Made by a program: the position numbers and the translations under genes
The notes under the pieces: model-generated
Told to the model about the DNA's origin: nothing
Databases searched by the model: none
Seen by the model: only the letters and a program-made list of their open reading frames with translations
Assembly (NCBI GenBank): GCA_938038735.1
Contig: CALHSW010000053.1
Span: 1 to 64,000, forward strand
DNA: 64,000 nt
DNA from: an uncultured Bacteroidia bacterium
GTDB taxonomy: Bacteria; Bacteroidota; Bacteroidia; Bacteroidales; CAJPTX01
Direction: 5' to 3'
In this document: in pieces, positions 1 through 8,907 of the stretch
Numbering within the stretch: the first letter of the stretch is position 1
Layout of the letters: each line of letters opens with the position of its first letter

Positions 1-44
1 CGCATCAAATTCGGATTTCTCCGGAGAAATCCGAATTTGATGCG
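1..44. repeat. 44-bp perfect palindrome, copy 1
   Basis: The first 44 bases equal their own reverse complement, centred on TCTCCGGAGA. The same 44 bases recur at 41901-41944. In the second copy the palindrome continues outward as ccccctt on the left and aaggggg on the right; here the right flank aaggggg is present (45-51) and the left flank would lie outside the window. It is therefore a dispersed, intergenic palindromic repeat and not a one-off hairpin. Its origin (REP-like element, protein-binding site or MITE remnant) is not decided by the sequence. Confidence 0.9.
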
Positions 45-433
45 AAGGGGGTGGGGCTTTGGTGCAGGGGAGGGGGCTGGGGAGAGGCGGGCGTACGCGC
101 CGTAGGGGAGCGGGGGGTGCCGCGCCGTGCCGCGGCGTCATCGCCGCGCGATGGGCCAAGGGGCGCGCCGCGGCGGTGAGGGGTGGCGATCCCATGTGGT
201 GGGGGCATAGACGCCTCACCCTTTTGGGTAGAGCTATTTGCTTGGTATGTGCAAATAACAGCAAAAAAAGCAAAAAGAAGCAAAAAATTAGCAACAAAAA
301 AGGGGGTACTTCCGTTTCAACGAAGCAGCGTGGAGTGTATTCATTGGTAAAAATAGGGCGGAAAATGGGCGATGCGTGGCGCGAGGAGGCTACGCACCGC
401 GGGGCGTTTTCAAGAAAATAGTAACACAGATTT
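45..433. other. intergenic region upstream of queA
   Basis: No convincing gene. The first half is very G/C-rich with strong strand asymmetry (purine-rich on +). The second half carries an A-rich run of short gcaaaaa-like units (about 253-292). Open frames on both strands here are composition artefacts without a ribosome-binding site or family similarity. No clear TAnnTTTG promoter core was found for queA. Confidence 0.5.
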
Positions 434-1480
434 ATGAAGCTTTCTCAGTTTAATTACGACCTGCCGAAGGAGTTAATCGCGAAGTACCCGGCCGATGATC
501 GGGATAAGGCGCGGATGATGGTGGTGAATCGGAAGAGCGGGAAGATAGAGCACAAGCTGGTGGGGGATTTGATAAACTATTTTTCGGCTGACGATGTGGT
601 GGTGCTGAACAACACCAAGGTTATCCCCGCGCGGCTCAGCGGCACGAAGGAGAAAACGAATGCCAACATTGAGGTCTTTTTGCTGCGGGAGCTCAACGCG
701 GAGGAGAAGCTTTGGGACGTGCTGGTGGACCCCGCCCGCAAGATTCGTATCGGGAATAAGCTCTACTTCGGCGAGGGCGAGCTGGTGGCTGAGGTGGTGG
801 ACAACACAACGAGCCGCGGCCGTACGCTGCGGTTCCTCTTTGACGGCTCGCACGATGAATTTAAGGAATGGCTCTACAAGCTGGGGCGAACCCCTTTGCC
901 GCGGCACGTGGGGCGAGGCCCGGAGGAGATTGATGTGGAGCGCTACCAAACGGTGTTCGCCACGGAGGAGGGGGCAGTGGCGGCGCCCACCGCGGGGCTG
1001 CACATCAGCAAGCAGATGCTGAAGCGCTTCGAGATTAAGGGAGTGCAGACGGCGTTTATTACACTCCACGTGGGGCTGGGAAATTTCCAGCGGATCGAGG
1101 TGGAGGACCTTTCAAAGCACAAGGCCGATGCGGAGCAGATTATCATTCCGCCCGAAACGGAAAGTATGGTGAACACTGCGCTCGATGCTGGCAAGCGGGT
1201 GTGCGCGGTGGGCACCACCGTGGTGCGCGCCATGGAGAGCTCTGTGACTTCCGATGCGCATGTGCGGGCGTGCGACAAGTGGACCAACATGTTTATCTTC
1301 CCGCCCTACGAGGTGCAGATCCCCAACGCTATGCTTACCAACTTCCATTTGCCGAAATCGTCGATGATGATGACGGTGGCATCGTTTTCGGGCGCGAAGG
1401 TGCTAAAGGCAGCGTACGAGGTGGCGGTGAAGGAGCGCTACGAATTCGGAACGTACGGCGACGCGATGCTCATCATCTAG
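434..1480 (+). CDS. queA: S-adenosylmethionine:tRNA ribosyltransferase-isomerase QueA
   Basis: QueA transfers and isomerises the ribosyl part of S-adenosylmethionine onto 7-aminomethyl-7-deazaguanine in tRNA, giving epoxyqueuosine at the wobble position of tRNAs for Asp, Asn, His and Tyr. The 348-residue product has the usual family length and is collinear with it throughout: N-terminal MKLSQFNYDLPKELIA, then NNTKVIPARLSG (about residues 54-65), GRTPLPRHVGRG (about 151), EGAVAAPTAGLHIS (about 180) and the C-terminal LTNFHLPKSSMMMTVASF block (about 302-319). It starts with ATG just after an A/T-rich leader. The DAHP synthase/chorismate mutase gene follows 40 bases downstream in the same direction and may be co-transcribed. 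No other queuosine gene is in the window. Confidence 0.97.
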   Translation: MKLSQFNYDLPKELIAKYPADDRDKARMMVVNRKSGKIEHKLVGDLINYFSADDVVVLNNTKVIPARLSGTKEKTNANIEVFLLRELNAEEKLWDVLVDPARKIRIGNKLYFGEGELVAEVVDNTTSRGRTLRFLFDGSHDEFKEWLYKLGRTPLPRHVGRGPEEIDVERYQTVFATEEGAVAAPTAGLHISKQMLKRFEIKGVQTAFITLHVGLGNFQRIEVEDLSKHKADAEQIIIPPETESMVNTALDAGKRVCAVGTTVVRAMESSVTSDAHVRACDKWTNMFIFPPYEVQIPNAMLTNFHLPKSSMMMTVASFSGAKVLKAAYEVAVKERYEFGTYGDAMLII

Positions 1481-1520
1481 GCTGCTGCGTCGGGCTGAGG
1501 CCCGCAGGGGGAAGGAGGAT

Positions 1521-2645
1521 ATGCAGATTGTTCCACAGGTGGCGATAGTGGCGGGGCCCTGCGCCGCGGAGAGCGAGGCGCAGGTGATGGCGTGCGCGAG
1601 GGCTTTAGCCGCGGGCGTAAAGCTGACGTGCTTCCGCGCGGGGGTGTGGAAGCCGCGCACGCGGCCGGGGCATTTTGAGGGGCGAGGCGAGGAGGCCTTG
1701 CCGTGGCTGGCGCGGGTGGCGCGGGAGCTGCACGTGCCGGTGTGTACGGAGGTGGCCACGGCGGAGCATGCGGCCTTGGCGAAGCGCTACGGCATCGACT
1801 CCTTTTGGGTGGGGGCGCGAACCACCGCGGACCCCTTCGCCGTGCAGGCCCTCGCGGAGGCGATGGGCAGCGTGCGCGGCACGGTGTACGTTAAGAATCC
1901 ACCATCCCCCGATTTGGATTTGTGGATAGGGGCCATGGAGCGTTTCCGACGGGCTGGGGCGGAGCGGGTGGTGGCGGTGCATCGGGGGTTTTACCCCTTT
2001 GCGGGCGGGCGCTACCGCAACGCGCCGCGGTGGGACACCATGCTAATGCTCCGCGCGAGGCGGCCCGATTTGCCCATCTACTGCGACCCCAGCCACATTG
2101 CCGGCAAGCGGGAGCTGGTGCCCGAGGTGGCGCACCAGGCCATGCTGCACGCCGCGGATGGGCTCTTCGTGGAGGTTCATCCCAATCCGGCGGTGGCACT
2201 TAGCGATGCCCGCCAGCAGCTCCTCCCGGCGGAGTTTATAACCCTTGTGGAGGCGTTGCCCGATGTGGCGCGGCGGCAGCTGGGCTGTGAGGACGAGGAC
2301 GTGGCGCTGCAGCTGCTGCGGAGCAGAATAGATAGCATTGATAATCAGCTGATTGAACTGCTGGCGCAACGTATGACCGCTGTGCAGGAAATTGGCGAGT
2401 GGAAGGCGGCGCGCCATCTATCATCGTTTAGCCGTGCGCGGTGGGGGGAGATACTCCGGCGTAACCTCGCCTATTCGAGGGAGCTGGGGATGTCGCCTGG
2501 CTTTGTGCGTGCGCTGGCGGAGATGGTGCACGCGGAGGCGATCCGCCTGCAGGATGAGCAGAAAGAAGAGGCGGTTCGGCGGTGCAGGGCGCAAGGGGAG
2601 GCTACCCGTGATGGCGGGGCGGGGCAGGGAGAAGGCTCGGAGTGA
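1521..2645 (+). CDS. bifunctional DAHP synthase / chorismate mutase (type II)
   Basis: This enzyme joins the first step of the shikimate pathway (phosphoenolpyruvate plus erythrose 4-phosphate to DAHP) to the chorismate-to-prephenate step. Residues about 8-255 form a DAHP synthase barrel of the type I-beta group: GPCAAES (about 13), RAGVWKPRTRPG (about 39), VCTEVAT, FWVGARTTADPF, YVKNPPSPD and a CDPSHIAGKR metal/substrate block. Residues about 265-350 are an AroQ-type helical chorismate mutase beginning LLRSRIDSIDNQLIELLAQR. The order DAHPS-CM is the usual Bacteroidota fusion, in which the mutase part probably serves as the feedback sensor. A strong ribosome-binding site (gaaggagg) precedes the ATG. 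The last 30 residues are a charged, Gly-rich tail without similarity to the catalytic parts. Confidence 0.93.
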   Translation: MQIVPQVAIVAGPCAAESEAQVMACARALAAGVKLTCFRAGVWKPRTRPGHFEGRGEEALPWLARVARELHVPVCTEVATAEHAALAKRYGIDSFWVGARTTADPFAVQALAEAMGSVRGTVYVKNPPSPDLDLWIGAMERFRRAGAERVVAVHRGFYPFAGGRYRNAPRWDTMLMLRARRPDLPIYCDPSHIAGKRELVPEVAHQAMLHAADGLFVEVHPNPAVALSDARQQLLPAEFITLVEALPDVARRQLGCEDEDVALQLLRSRIDSIDNQLIELLAQRMTAVQEIGEWKAARHLSSFSRARWGEILRRNLAYSRELGMSPGFVRALAEMVHAEAIRLQDEQKEEAVRRCRAQGEATRDGGAGQGEGSE

Positions 2646-2729
2646 TGGGGGTAGCGCGAATGGCGGGAGTGGAAGGGAATGGAGGGGGTAATACGGATCG
2701 GTGTGCAAGAACAGAAATAGAGTAGTTGC

Positions 2730-3656
2730 ATGAGGGCGAAAAATCTAGAGGTGCGGGGGCACGTTGCGATATTCGTGGCGAATTTCATTTTTGGCGTGAA
2801 CGTTCCCCTGGCCAAAACGGTAGTGGGGGACGCGGGGGTGTCGTGGCAGGCGGCATCGCTGGTGCGCATCGCGGTGGCGGCGTTGCTCTTTTGGGTGGTA
2901 TCGCTGTTTACGCCGCGGGAGCGGGTCAGTAAGCGCGATTTGGGGTTGCTTTTTTTGGCGAGTCTCTTTGCCATCACGCTCAATCAGCCGCCCTTTCTCA
3001 TGGGGCTGGAGCGGACCTCCCCGTTTAACGCCTCGATGCTGGCTAACACCCTGCCCATCGTGACGCTGATTCTAGCCACCATTTTCCTGCGAGAGCCGCT
3101 CTCCGCGAAGAAAATTTTTGGGGTGGTGTTGGGCATCGTGGGGGCGGGGCTGCTCGTGATGCGCCCCGGGGAGAGCTTTCGGGTGGGGTCGATTGGGGAT
3201 GCGTTGGTCTTTTTCAGCTTGGTCACCTACGCCCTCTACCTCACGCTGTTCAAGGGGATTGTGTCGCGCTACTCGCCGGTGACGATAATGAAATGGCTTT
3301 TTCTCTTCTCGTTGCTGTGCATAACGCCCTTCTTTGCCCCCTCGTTTCGGGGGGAGAATTGGGCGGCGCTCGGGTGGGATTTCTACCTGCGGTTGGGCTA
3401 CGTGTCGGTGTTTGCAACGTTTGTGGCGTACTTCTTGATTCCGATAGCGCAACAAACGATACGGCCAACGGTTATTAGCATGTACAGCTACGTGAACCCT
3501 ATCGTGGCGGGGTCCATTGCGCTGTGGACGGGTATGGATACGTTGTCGGTGGGGAAGGTGGTGGCGGTGGTGCTCATTTTCGTGGGCGTTTATTTGGTAG
3601 CGATTAGTAAGAGTCGGGAGCAGGTGGAGGGCGTAGCGGAGAAGGGGCAGGGGTGA
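2730..3656 (+). CDS. EamA/DMT-family transporter
   Basis: This is a 308-residue inner-membrane protein with about ten hydrophobic segments arranged as two five-helix EamA repeats, typical of the drug/metabolite transporter superfamily. The family exports amino acids, nucleosides or other metabolites; the substrate cannot be read from the sequence. Recognisable family features are the N-terminal FIFGVNVPLAKT segment, FNASMLANTLPIVTLILA at the end of repeat one and FVGVYLVAIS at the end of repeat two. It follows the aromatic amino-acid gene by 84 bases in the same direction, so export of an aromatic compound is possible, but that rests on position only. Confidence 0.85.
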   Translation: MRAKNLEVRGHVAIFVANFIFGVNVPLAKTVVGDAGVSWQAASLVRIAVAALLFWVVSLFTPRERVSKRDLGLLFLASLFAITLNQPPFLMGLERTSPFNASMLANTLPIVTLILATIFLREPLSAKKIFGVVLGIVGAGLLVMRPGESFRVGSIGDALVFFSLVTYALYLTLFKGIVSRYSPVTIMKWLFLFSLLCITPFFAPSFRGENWAALGWDFYLRLGYVSVFATFVAYFLIPIAQQTIRPTVISMYSYVNPIVAGSIALWTGMDTLSVGKVVAVVLIFVGVYLVAISKSREQVEGVAEKGQG

Positions 3657-3707
3657 AGGGGCGTGTAATTTTATGCGCGTTGTGTAGAAGAAATTATAGG
3701 AATACAG

Positions 3708-3715
3708 TATCTTTG
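3708..3715 (+). promoter_or_regulatory. promoter core TAtcTTTG before the YqhD-like gene
   Basis: TATCTTTG fits the Bacteroidota -7 element TAnnTTTG. A TTG lies somewhat further upstream (3680) than in the best cases of this window. Transcription would begin near 3722, giving a leader of about 70 bases. Confidence 0.5.
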
Positions 3716-3789
3716 CGTGGAGCATTTGAGGGGTGAGGATGCGCGGAGAGGGTGCAAACGTTTGATAAAATAAGAGAGGAGATAGGGAG

Positions 3790-4956
3790 ATGATGGAGTC
3801 GTTCATGTTTTACAACCCGGTGCGGTTGCTTTTTGGAGAGGGGCAGACCGCGGCGATAGACCAGTACGTACCCCGCGATGCGCGGGTGCTGATTACCTAT
3901 GGGGGCGGAAGCATCCTGCGGAATGGGATTTTTGATGAGGTTACCGCGGCGCTCGGGGAGCGGTACGTCACCTCGTTTGGGGGCATAGAGGCGAATCCTC
4001 GCTACGAGACGCTGGTGAAGGCGCTTGACGTGATCAGGGAGCATGAAATAGACTTTTTGCTCGCCGTGGGGGGCGGCTCGGTGATAGATGGCACGAAGTT
4101 CATCGTGGCGGCCAATGCCTACCCTTGCGAAGATAAGTGGGAGATGGTGGTGAAAGCCCCGCGGCCGTTGCAGCTGGGGAATGTGCTACCGTACGGGGTG
4201 GTGCTAACGCTCTCGGCGACGGGCTCGGAGATGAATTCCGGCGCGGTGATTTCAAGGGAGGAGACGCACGAAAAGTTTAGCTTTAACAGCGAGAGGGTTT
4301 TCCCGCAGTTCGCGGTGATAGACCCGCGCCATCAGCTGAGCCTACCCAAGCGGCAGATAGCCAATGGGGTGGTGGATACGTTTGTACACGTGGTGGAGCA
4401 GTACCTAACCTACCCCATGGATGCGAGGATCCAGGATCGGTTCTCGGAGGGGATTATGCAGACGTTGGTAGAGGTGGGGCCAAAGGTGCTGGAGTCGCCA
4501 GAGGATATGGGGCTGCGGTCAAACCTCGCGATGGCGGCCACGATGGGGCTGAACGGGCTGATAGCGACGGGCGTGCCGGAGGATTGGTCAACGCATCGGA
4601 TAGGGCATGAGCTGACGGCGCTCTTTGGCATTGACCATGCGGTGAGCCTTGCCATAGTGCTACCCTCGTTGCTGCGCGACCAGCTGGAGGCGAAGCAAGC
4701 CAAGCTGGCGCAGTGCGGCGCAAGGGTCTTTGGCATAGCGGAGGCCGATGAGCAGCTCGCGGCGCGGAAGACGATCGATGCCATTGAGAGCTTTTTCAGG
4801 GTGATGATCGGCAAGATACGGCTGTCCGACTACGGGGTGGTGCTGGGCGATGCAGCTGTGGTGTGGGAGCGGTTTGCCGATAGGGATTGGCATCTCGGCG
4901 AGCGGGGCGCCATCGATGCTGCAGCGGTGGAGCGTATCCTTACGGCGGCACTTTAG
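3790..4956 (+). CDS. iron-containing alcohol dehydrogenase, YqhD-like
   Basis: This is a 388-residue group III alcohol dehydrogenase, probably an NADPH-dependent aldehyde reductase that reduces short aldehydes to alcohols in the cytoplasm. It is close to Escherichia coli YqhD along its whole length: the N-terminal FYNPVRLLFGEGQ, ARVLITYGGGSILRNG, the nucleotide-binding FLLAVGGGSVIDGTKFI, LTLSATGSEMNSGAVIS, NGVVDTFVHVVEQYLT with the first metal ligands (Asp, His) and HRIGHELTALFGIDHA with the His ligands. Two tandem ATGs (3790, 3793) are possible starts after agggag. It is followed by an MBL-fold hydrolase 73 bases later. A role in detoxifying reactive aldehydes is inferred from the family. 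Confidence 0.9.
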   Translation: MMESFMFYNPVRLLFGEGQTAAIDQYVPRDARVLITYGGGSILRNGIFDEVTAALGERYVTSFGGIEANPRYETLVKALDVIREHEIDFLLAVGGGSVIDGTKFIVAANAYPCEDKWEMVVKAPRPLQLGNVLPYGVVLTLSATGSEMNSGAVISREETHEKFSFNSERVFPQFAVIDPRHQLSLPKRQIANGVVDTFVHVVEQYLTYPMDARIQDRFSEGIMQTLVEVGPKVLESPEDMGLRSNLAMAATMGLNGLIATGVPEDWSTHRIGHELTALFGIDHAVSLAIVLPSLLRDQLEAKQAKLAQCGARVFGIAEADEQLAARKTIDAIESFFRVMIGKIRLSDYGVVLGDAAVVWERFADRDWHLGERGAIDAAAVERILTAAL

Positions 4957-5029
4957 CTCGGGGGGAGTCGGTGGGGTTTGGAGTGTGCTACGGTGTGGGT
5001 GCGTTCGCGGAGAGCTGTGGGGGAGGTAG

Positions 5030-6202
5030 ATGACGGAAAAGCGTTCTAGCGCGGTGTGGTGGCCGATAGTTTGGCTGGTTCTATTCGTTTTGCTGGTTGC
5101 GGGGATGGTGGTGGTGCAGCACCCCGCGTTTGGAGCAAAGCCCAAGGGTGCGCGGCTGGAGCGGATGCAACGGAGTCCCGATTTCCGAAAGGGAGTGTTA
5201 TGGAATCGGCAGCCCACGCCTATGTCGGTTGAGGATAAGGCGGTGAGGCGGCGCACGATGCGGGCGTTTTTTCTAGGGAGGCGTGCATCGAGGGTGCCCA
5301 CCGTGCCGCTCCCCGTGGTGCGTACGGCGCTTGATAGCCTACCGCTTTCGCGGGATGCCTACGTGTGGTTCGGGCACTCCTCTTTCTTCGTGCAGCTGGA
5401 GGGGAAGCGGTTTCTATTCGACCCCGTCTTTACGTATCGCTTCCCATCTGGGGTGGTGCTGAAGCCCTTCCCGATGGAGTATAGATACGGGGTGGATGAT
5501 ATGCCGGCGTTGGATTACATATTCATAACGCACGACCATTTTGACCATTTGGACTACGGAACGATTCGTGCGCTGGATGCCTGCGAGCCGATGTACGTTT
5601 GCCCACTAGGGGTGGGGGCGCATTTGGAGCGGTGGGGGATTCCCGCGGAGCGGATCGTGGAGCTAGCGTGGGACGAGAGCTATACGATGGCGGGAGGCAG
5701 CATAAAGGTGACGTGCCGCACGGCGCGCCACTTCTCGGGGCGTTTCCTCAACGATAGGAATGCCACCCTTTTTGCCTCATACGTGGTTGAGACCCCGCAG
5801 AAGAGGCTGTTCTTCTCGGGGGACGGAGGTTACGGGGACCACTTCAAGGCGATACACGAGGCGCATGGGGATTTTGACTACGCGTTTTTGGAGTGTGGGC
5901 AATACAACGTTGCGTGGCCCTACATCCATAGCCAGCCGCAGCAGGTGCCGCAGATCGCCGAGGATTTGTGCGCAAAGCGGTTCGTTCCTATCCATAATTC
6001 AAAGTTCTCTTTAGCGTTGCATCCTTGGCACGAGCCGTTGGATAGCGTGTGGGCAGAGTCGGCGCGGCGGGGGCTCCCACTCCTCACGCCCCGCATCGGG
6101 GAGGTGCTGTGGCTTGATGGGCGTGATACTGCCTTTGCGCCGTGGTGGCGGGCGGTAGTGGCGCGGGAGCGGGCGCAGCGAAGCGGGGAGGAAGATAAAT
6201 AG
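5030..6202 (+). CDS. MBL-fold metallo-hydrolase (UlaG/NAPE-PLD-like)
   Basis: This 390-residue protein carries a metallo-beta-lactamase fold. An N-terminal hydrophobic segment (about residues 12-30) anchors it in the membrane or exports it. Metal-binding motifs are in order: GHSSFFVQLEG (about 114), THDHFDHLDYG with the HxHxDH signature (about 165), ARHFSGRF, FSGDGGYGDHF and a late HNSKFSLALHPW histidine block (about 325). This layout matches the lactamase_B_2 group, which includes N-acylphosphatidylethanolamine phospholipase D-like enzymes and UlaG lactonases. The actual substrate is unknown; a phospholipid or acyl compound is a fair guess given the membrane anchor. It begins with ATG after gggaggtag and ends 9 bases before rsmE, so the two genes are probably co-translated. 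Confidence 0.85.
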   Translation: MTEKRSSAVWWPIVWLVLFVLLVAGMVVVQHPAFGAKPKGARLERMQRSPDFRKGVLWNRQPTPMSVEDKAVRRRTMRAFFLGRRASRVPTVPLPVVRTALDSLPLSRDAYVWFGHSSFFVQLEGKRFLFDPVFTYRFPSGVVLKPFPMEYRYGVDDMPALDYIFITHDHFDHLDYGTIRALDACEPMYVCPLGVGAHLERWGIPAERIVELAWDESYTMAGGSIKVTCRTARHFSGRFLNDRNATLFASYVVETPQKRLFFSGDGGYGDHFKAIHEAHGDFDYAFLECGQYNVAWPYIHSQPQQVPQIAEDLCAKRFVPIHNSKFSLALHPWHEPLDSVWAESARRGLPLLTPRIGEVLWLDGRDTAFAPWWRAVVARERAQRSGEEDK

Positions 6203-6211
6203 CATAGAGCG

Positions 6212-6955
6212 GTGCATTGTTTCTACGTTGATTCATTAATAGAGGAGCGGGTTTTCCTAGGGGAGGAGGAGAGCGCGCACTGCACGCGGGTGCTGCGGCT
6301 AGGCGAGGGGGCGCAGGTTATGCTGACCGATGGTGCGGGTACGCTGGCGCGGGGGGGACTGGTGGCGGTGGGGAAGCGGGCAGTGGAGGTGGCGGTGGCG
6401 CAGCGGGATAGGCTACCGCGGCGGCTGGGGCAGCGGACGATTCTGGCGGTGGCCCCCACGAAGAATGCCGAACGTATGGAGTGGTTGGTGGAGAAGGTTA
6501 CGGAGGTGGGGTGCGGCGCGGTGGTGCCGTTGCTGTGCGAGCGGGGTGTGCGGGTGCGTATCAATGGGGCGCGGCTGGAAAGGGTGGCCGTGTCGGCGCT
6601 GAAGCAGTCGCAGGGGGCGTACCTGCCGAAGATATATCCCATGATTCCCTTTAAAGCGTTTTTAGACCAGCTCGCGGAGCTGGAGTCGGGCATGCTGGAC
6701 GGTGGAGAGCTGGGGGAAGGGTATATACGTGCAGTGGCGCACTGCGATGCGGGGGAGCGGCGCGATTTGGGGGACATGCTGCAGGCGGATGCGGCGCGGC
6801 CGTTGGTGGTGCTGATAGGGCCCGAGGGGGATTTTACGCGGGAGGAGATTGCCATGGCGCAAGGGTGTGGCTTTGCGCCGGTGACGCTGGGCGCAGCGAG
6901 GCTTCGCACCGAGACGGCGGCGATGGTGGCGGCGGTGCTTGCCGGGGTAAGGTAG
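6212..6955 (+). CDS. rsmE: 16S rRNA (uracil-1498-N3)-methyltransferase RsmE
   Basis: RsmE methylates N3 of U1498 in 16S rRNA using S-adenosylmethionine. The 247-residue product has the usual length. The N-terminal PUA-like domain begins MHCFYVDSLIEERVFLGEE. The C-terminal SPOUT knot is marked by VVLIGPEGDFTREE (about residues 198-211) and LGAARLRTETAA (about 224-235). The start is GTG, 9 bases after the stop of the MBL-fold gene; no ATG in frame nearby keeps the conserved N-terminus. The gene ends in a non-coding gap, so it is probably the last gene of this run. Confidence 0.95.
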   Translation: MHCFYVDSLIEERVFLGEEESAHCTRVLRLGEGAQVMLTDGAGTLARGGLVAVGKRAVEVAVAQRDRLPRRLGQRTILAVAPTKNAERMEWLVEKVTEVGCGAVVPLLCERGVRVRINGARLERVAVSALKQSQGAYLPKIYPMIPFKAFLDQLAELESGMLDGGELGEGYIRAVAHCDAGERRDLGDMLQADAARPLVVLIGPEGDFTREEIAMAQGCGFAPVTLGAARLRTETAAMVAAVLAGVR

Positions 6956-7347
6956 TAGAGGGTGGTGCTTAGCACCCATTGTCCACGATAGCTGCATGGC
7001 TAAAAGTGGCGATAGCCCGTAGAGCTAAATCAGAGTAGACGTAATCTTTCCGGCCTATGGCATCGGGGAGGGACTCCGTTTCTTTTTTCCTCTCCTGATT
7101 GCGGGTGGAGGGGATGGAAATATTTACGTATTTCTGTAAGTATGTCGGCGTTGGCGCATGCGTAGGGTAAGTGAAAATACCTATTTACGGATGTTATAAA
7201 GTGGGTGTTGGTAGAAGAAGTAGAAAAAATCAGTACCTTTGTGTGCAGAATAGAGAGGGAGTTATTTGTAGGAGCATAGTTCTAGAGCCGAGAGGGAATG
7301 GGAGGTCAAGGGGCGTTGCGTTTACGGTTCGAAGGTAGATTAAAGAG
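6956..7347. other. intergenic region with promoter of the chemoreceptor gene
   Basis: A 392-base gap with no credible gene. It holds a small hairpin directly after rsmE (ggtgc/gcacc, near 6964-6976) without a T-run, an A/T-rich stretch with several tatttacg-like repeats (7125-7195), and the promoter described separately. Confidence 0.5.
7208..7241 (+). promoter_or_regulatory. promoter TTG / TAccTTTG for the chemoreceptor
   Basis: TTG at 7208-7210 and TACCTTTG at 7234-7241, 23 bases apart, fit the Bacteroidota promoter pattern. The leader to the ATG at 7348 would be about 100 bases. Confidence 0.65.
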
Positions 7348-8907
7348 ATGGTCGTGGGAAAAAAGTTGATGGAGCTGCTTCGACAGCGGGGCATAGCGCA
7401 GAGGCTACTGCTAGGGTTCGGTGCGGTAATTGCGTGTTTCATAGCCCTAATCGTGGGGATATTTCTCCTGTTCCGTGCGAGCTCTGCATCGAGCGTTCGC
7501 CTTACCACGCAGCTGATGCCCTCGGTGTCGCAGCTGGAGGCGTTGGTGAACGTGGTGAGTTGGTCGGAGCTGCTGATGAAGAGCTGGGTGTTTGCGGAGA
7601 AGCAGGATGGCTCGCCCTCAAAGGTGGCGATGCGCCGGCTGCGGGATGAGGAATACCCGGCGGTGATGAAGACTCTGGATTCCCTTTCGCAATGGTGGAG
7701 CGGGGCGGAACGGGCCTCGCTGCGTGCTATAAATATTGCGATGAGCGACACGCTGGCCCCCATGCACAACGAGGTGATGGAATTGCTGTCAACGTTTGAG
7801 GCGTACGATGACTTCATGGTGCTATCGACGGTGGTGCCGATGGTGGAGTCGGGCGGGGAGATGGAGGTGACCACGGCCAGGATAACAGGGCAGATCCGTA
7901 CGCTAATCGAAGGGATACATGATAAGATGCGGCAAGAGGGGGAGACGGTGAAGCGCTTGGATGCAGCGATGCGTCTGATATTAACTTTTGGAACGTTGCT
8001 GATGGCAGGTATAAGCGTGGTGATAGCCTATGTCATAGCTAAGTGGCTGCGCCGAGCGTTGCGGTCGGCGAGCGAGGCGGTGGCAGATGTATCCCGGGGT
8101 GTGCTAAACGCTAGCTTTGAGGTGCGGGGTACAGACGAGGTGGCGCAGCTCTTGCATCATCTACAGGTGATGGTTGGGGAGTTGCGGCGAATAGTGGGGG
8201 AGGTTATCGGGAGCAGCCGGTGCGTTGACGATGCGCAGGAGGAGGTGCATCGCATCGCGGAGCAGGTGCACCAAGGGGCTAACGTGCAGAGCAGCAGTGC
8301 GGAGGAGATAGCCTCAAGCATGGACGAGATGTTGGATATGATAGGCTGTAACAGTAAAAGTGCAGCCGAGACGAATAAGCAGTTTAGCGGGGTGCGCAGC
8401 GACATGCAGCTGCTGCAGCGGGAGGCTGAAAAGACGCAGAGCGCGGTGACTACCATAACGTCGCGCGTGGCGATACTGAATGATATAGCCAGCCAAACGA
8501 ATATACTTGCGCTCAACGCGGCGGTGGAGGCAGCCCGTGCTGGTGAGTACGGCCGTGGGTTTGCGGTGGTGGCCAACGAGGTACGTAAGCTAGCGGAGAA
8601 CAGCCGCAAGGCGGCCGATGAGATCTTGGCACTCGCGGCGGAGACCTCGACGGATGCGGAGAGCATGGCGCGCATACTCGTGCGGGTGGTGCCAGAGATA
8701 GAGCGCACGGGGCAACTGCTCCTGGAGGTGGAGCAGAGCAGCGTGCAGCAGCAGAGCAACGCAGAGCAGGTGGCGAGTTCCATGGCGCAGCTTAACGATG
8801 TGGTGCAGCGCAATGCCGGCGATGCGCAGAGCCTGATGGAGGAGTCGAAAGGGTTGGCATCAAGCGCAAAGTATTTGGAAACCACTGTGGGCTTTTTCAA
8901 GCTCTAA
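7348..8907 (+). CDS. methyl-accepting chemotaxis protein
   Basis: A 519-residue transmembrane chemoreceptor. Residues about 20-43 form the first membrane helix, about 44-208 a helical periplasmic sensor of four-helix-bundle type, about 209-232 the second membrane helix, about 233-285 a HAMP domain and the rest a cytoplasmic signalling coiled coil. The highly conserved hairpin tip is intact: ASQTNILALNAAVEAARAGE followed by GRGFAVVANEVRKLAENS (about residues 380-420), which normally binds CheA and CheW. There is no CheR-docking pentapeptide at the C-terminus, which ends TVGFFKL. No che, flagellar or pilus gene is in the window, so the receptor stands alone. It may feed a chemosensory system elsewhere, for gliding, pili or gene regulation. 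Its own promoter and isolated position suggest a single-gene unit. Confidence 0.93.
   Translation: MVVGKKLMELLRQRGIAQRLLLGFGAVIACFIALIVGIFLLFRASSASSVRLTTQLMPSVSQLEALVNVVSWSELLMKSWVFAEKQDGSPSKVAMRRLRDEEYPAVMKTLDSLSQWWSGAERASLRAINIAMSDTLAPMHNEVMELLSTFEAYDDFMVLSTVVPMVESGGEMEVTTARITGQIRTLIEGIHDKMRQEGETVKRLDAAMRLILTFGTLLMAGISVVIAYVIAKWLRRALRSASEAVADVSRGVLNASFEVRGTDEVAQLLHHLQVMVGELRRIVGEVIGSSRCVDDAQEEVHRIAEQVHQGANVQSSSAEEIASSMDEMLDMIGCNSKSAAETNKQFSGVRSDMQLLQREAEKTQSAVTTITSRVAILNDIASQTNILALNAAVEAARAGEYGRGFAVVANEVRKLAENSRKAADEILALAAETSTDAESMARILVRVVPEIERTGQLLLEVEQSSVQQQSNAEQVASSMAQLNDVVQRNAGDAQSLMEESKGLASSAKYLETTVGFFKL

Noticed and set aside
59..421. 120-residue open frame at the left edge
   Set aside because: Very Arg/Gly-rich start, no known sequence, no ribosome-binding site, and it covers purine-rich non-coding DNA.
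473..1069. 198-residue antisense frame within queA
   Set aside because: Shadow of queA; low-complexity His/Arg/Leu-rich product.
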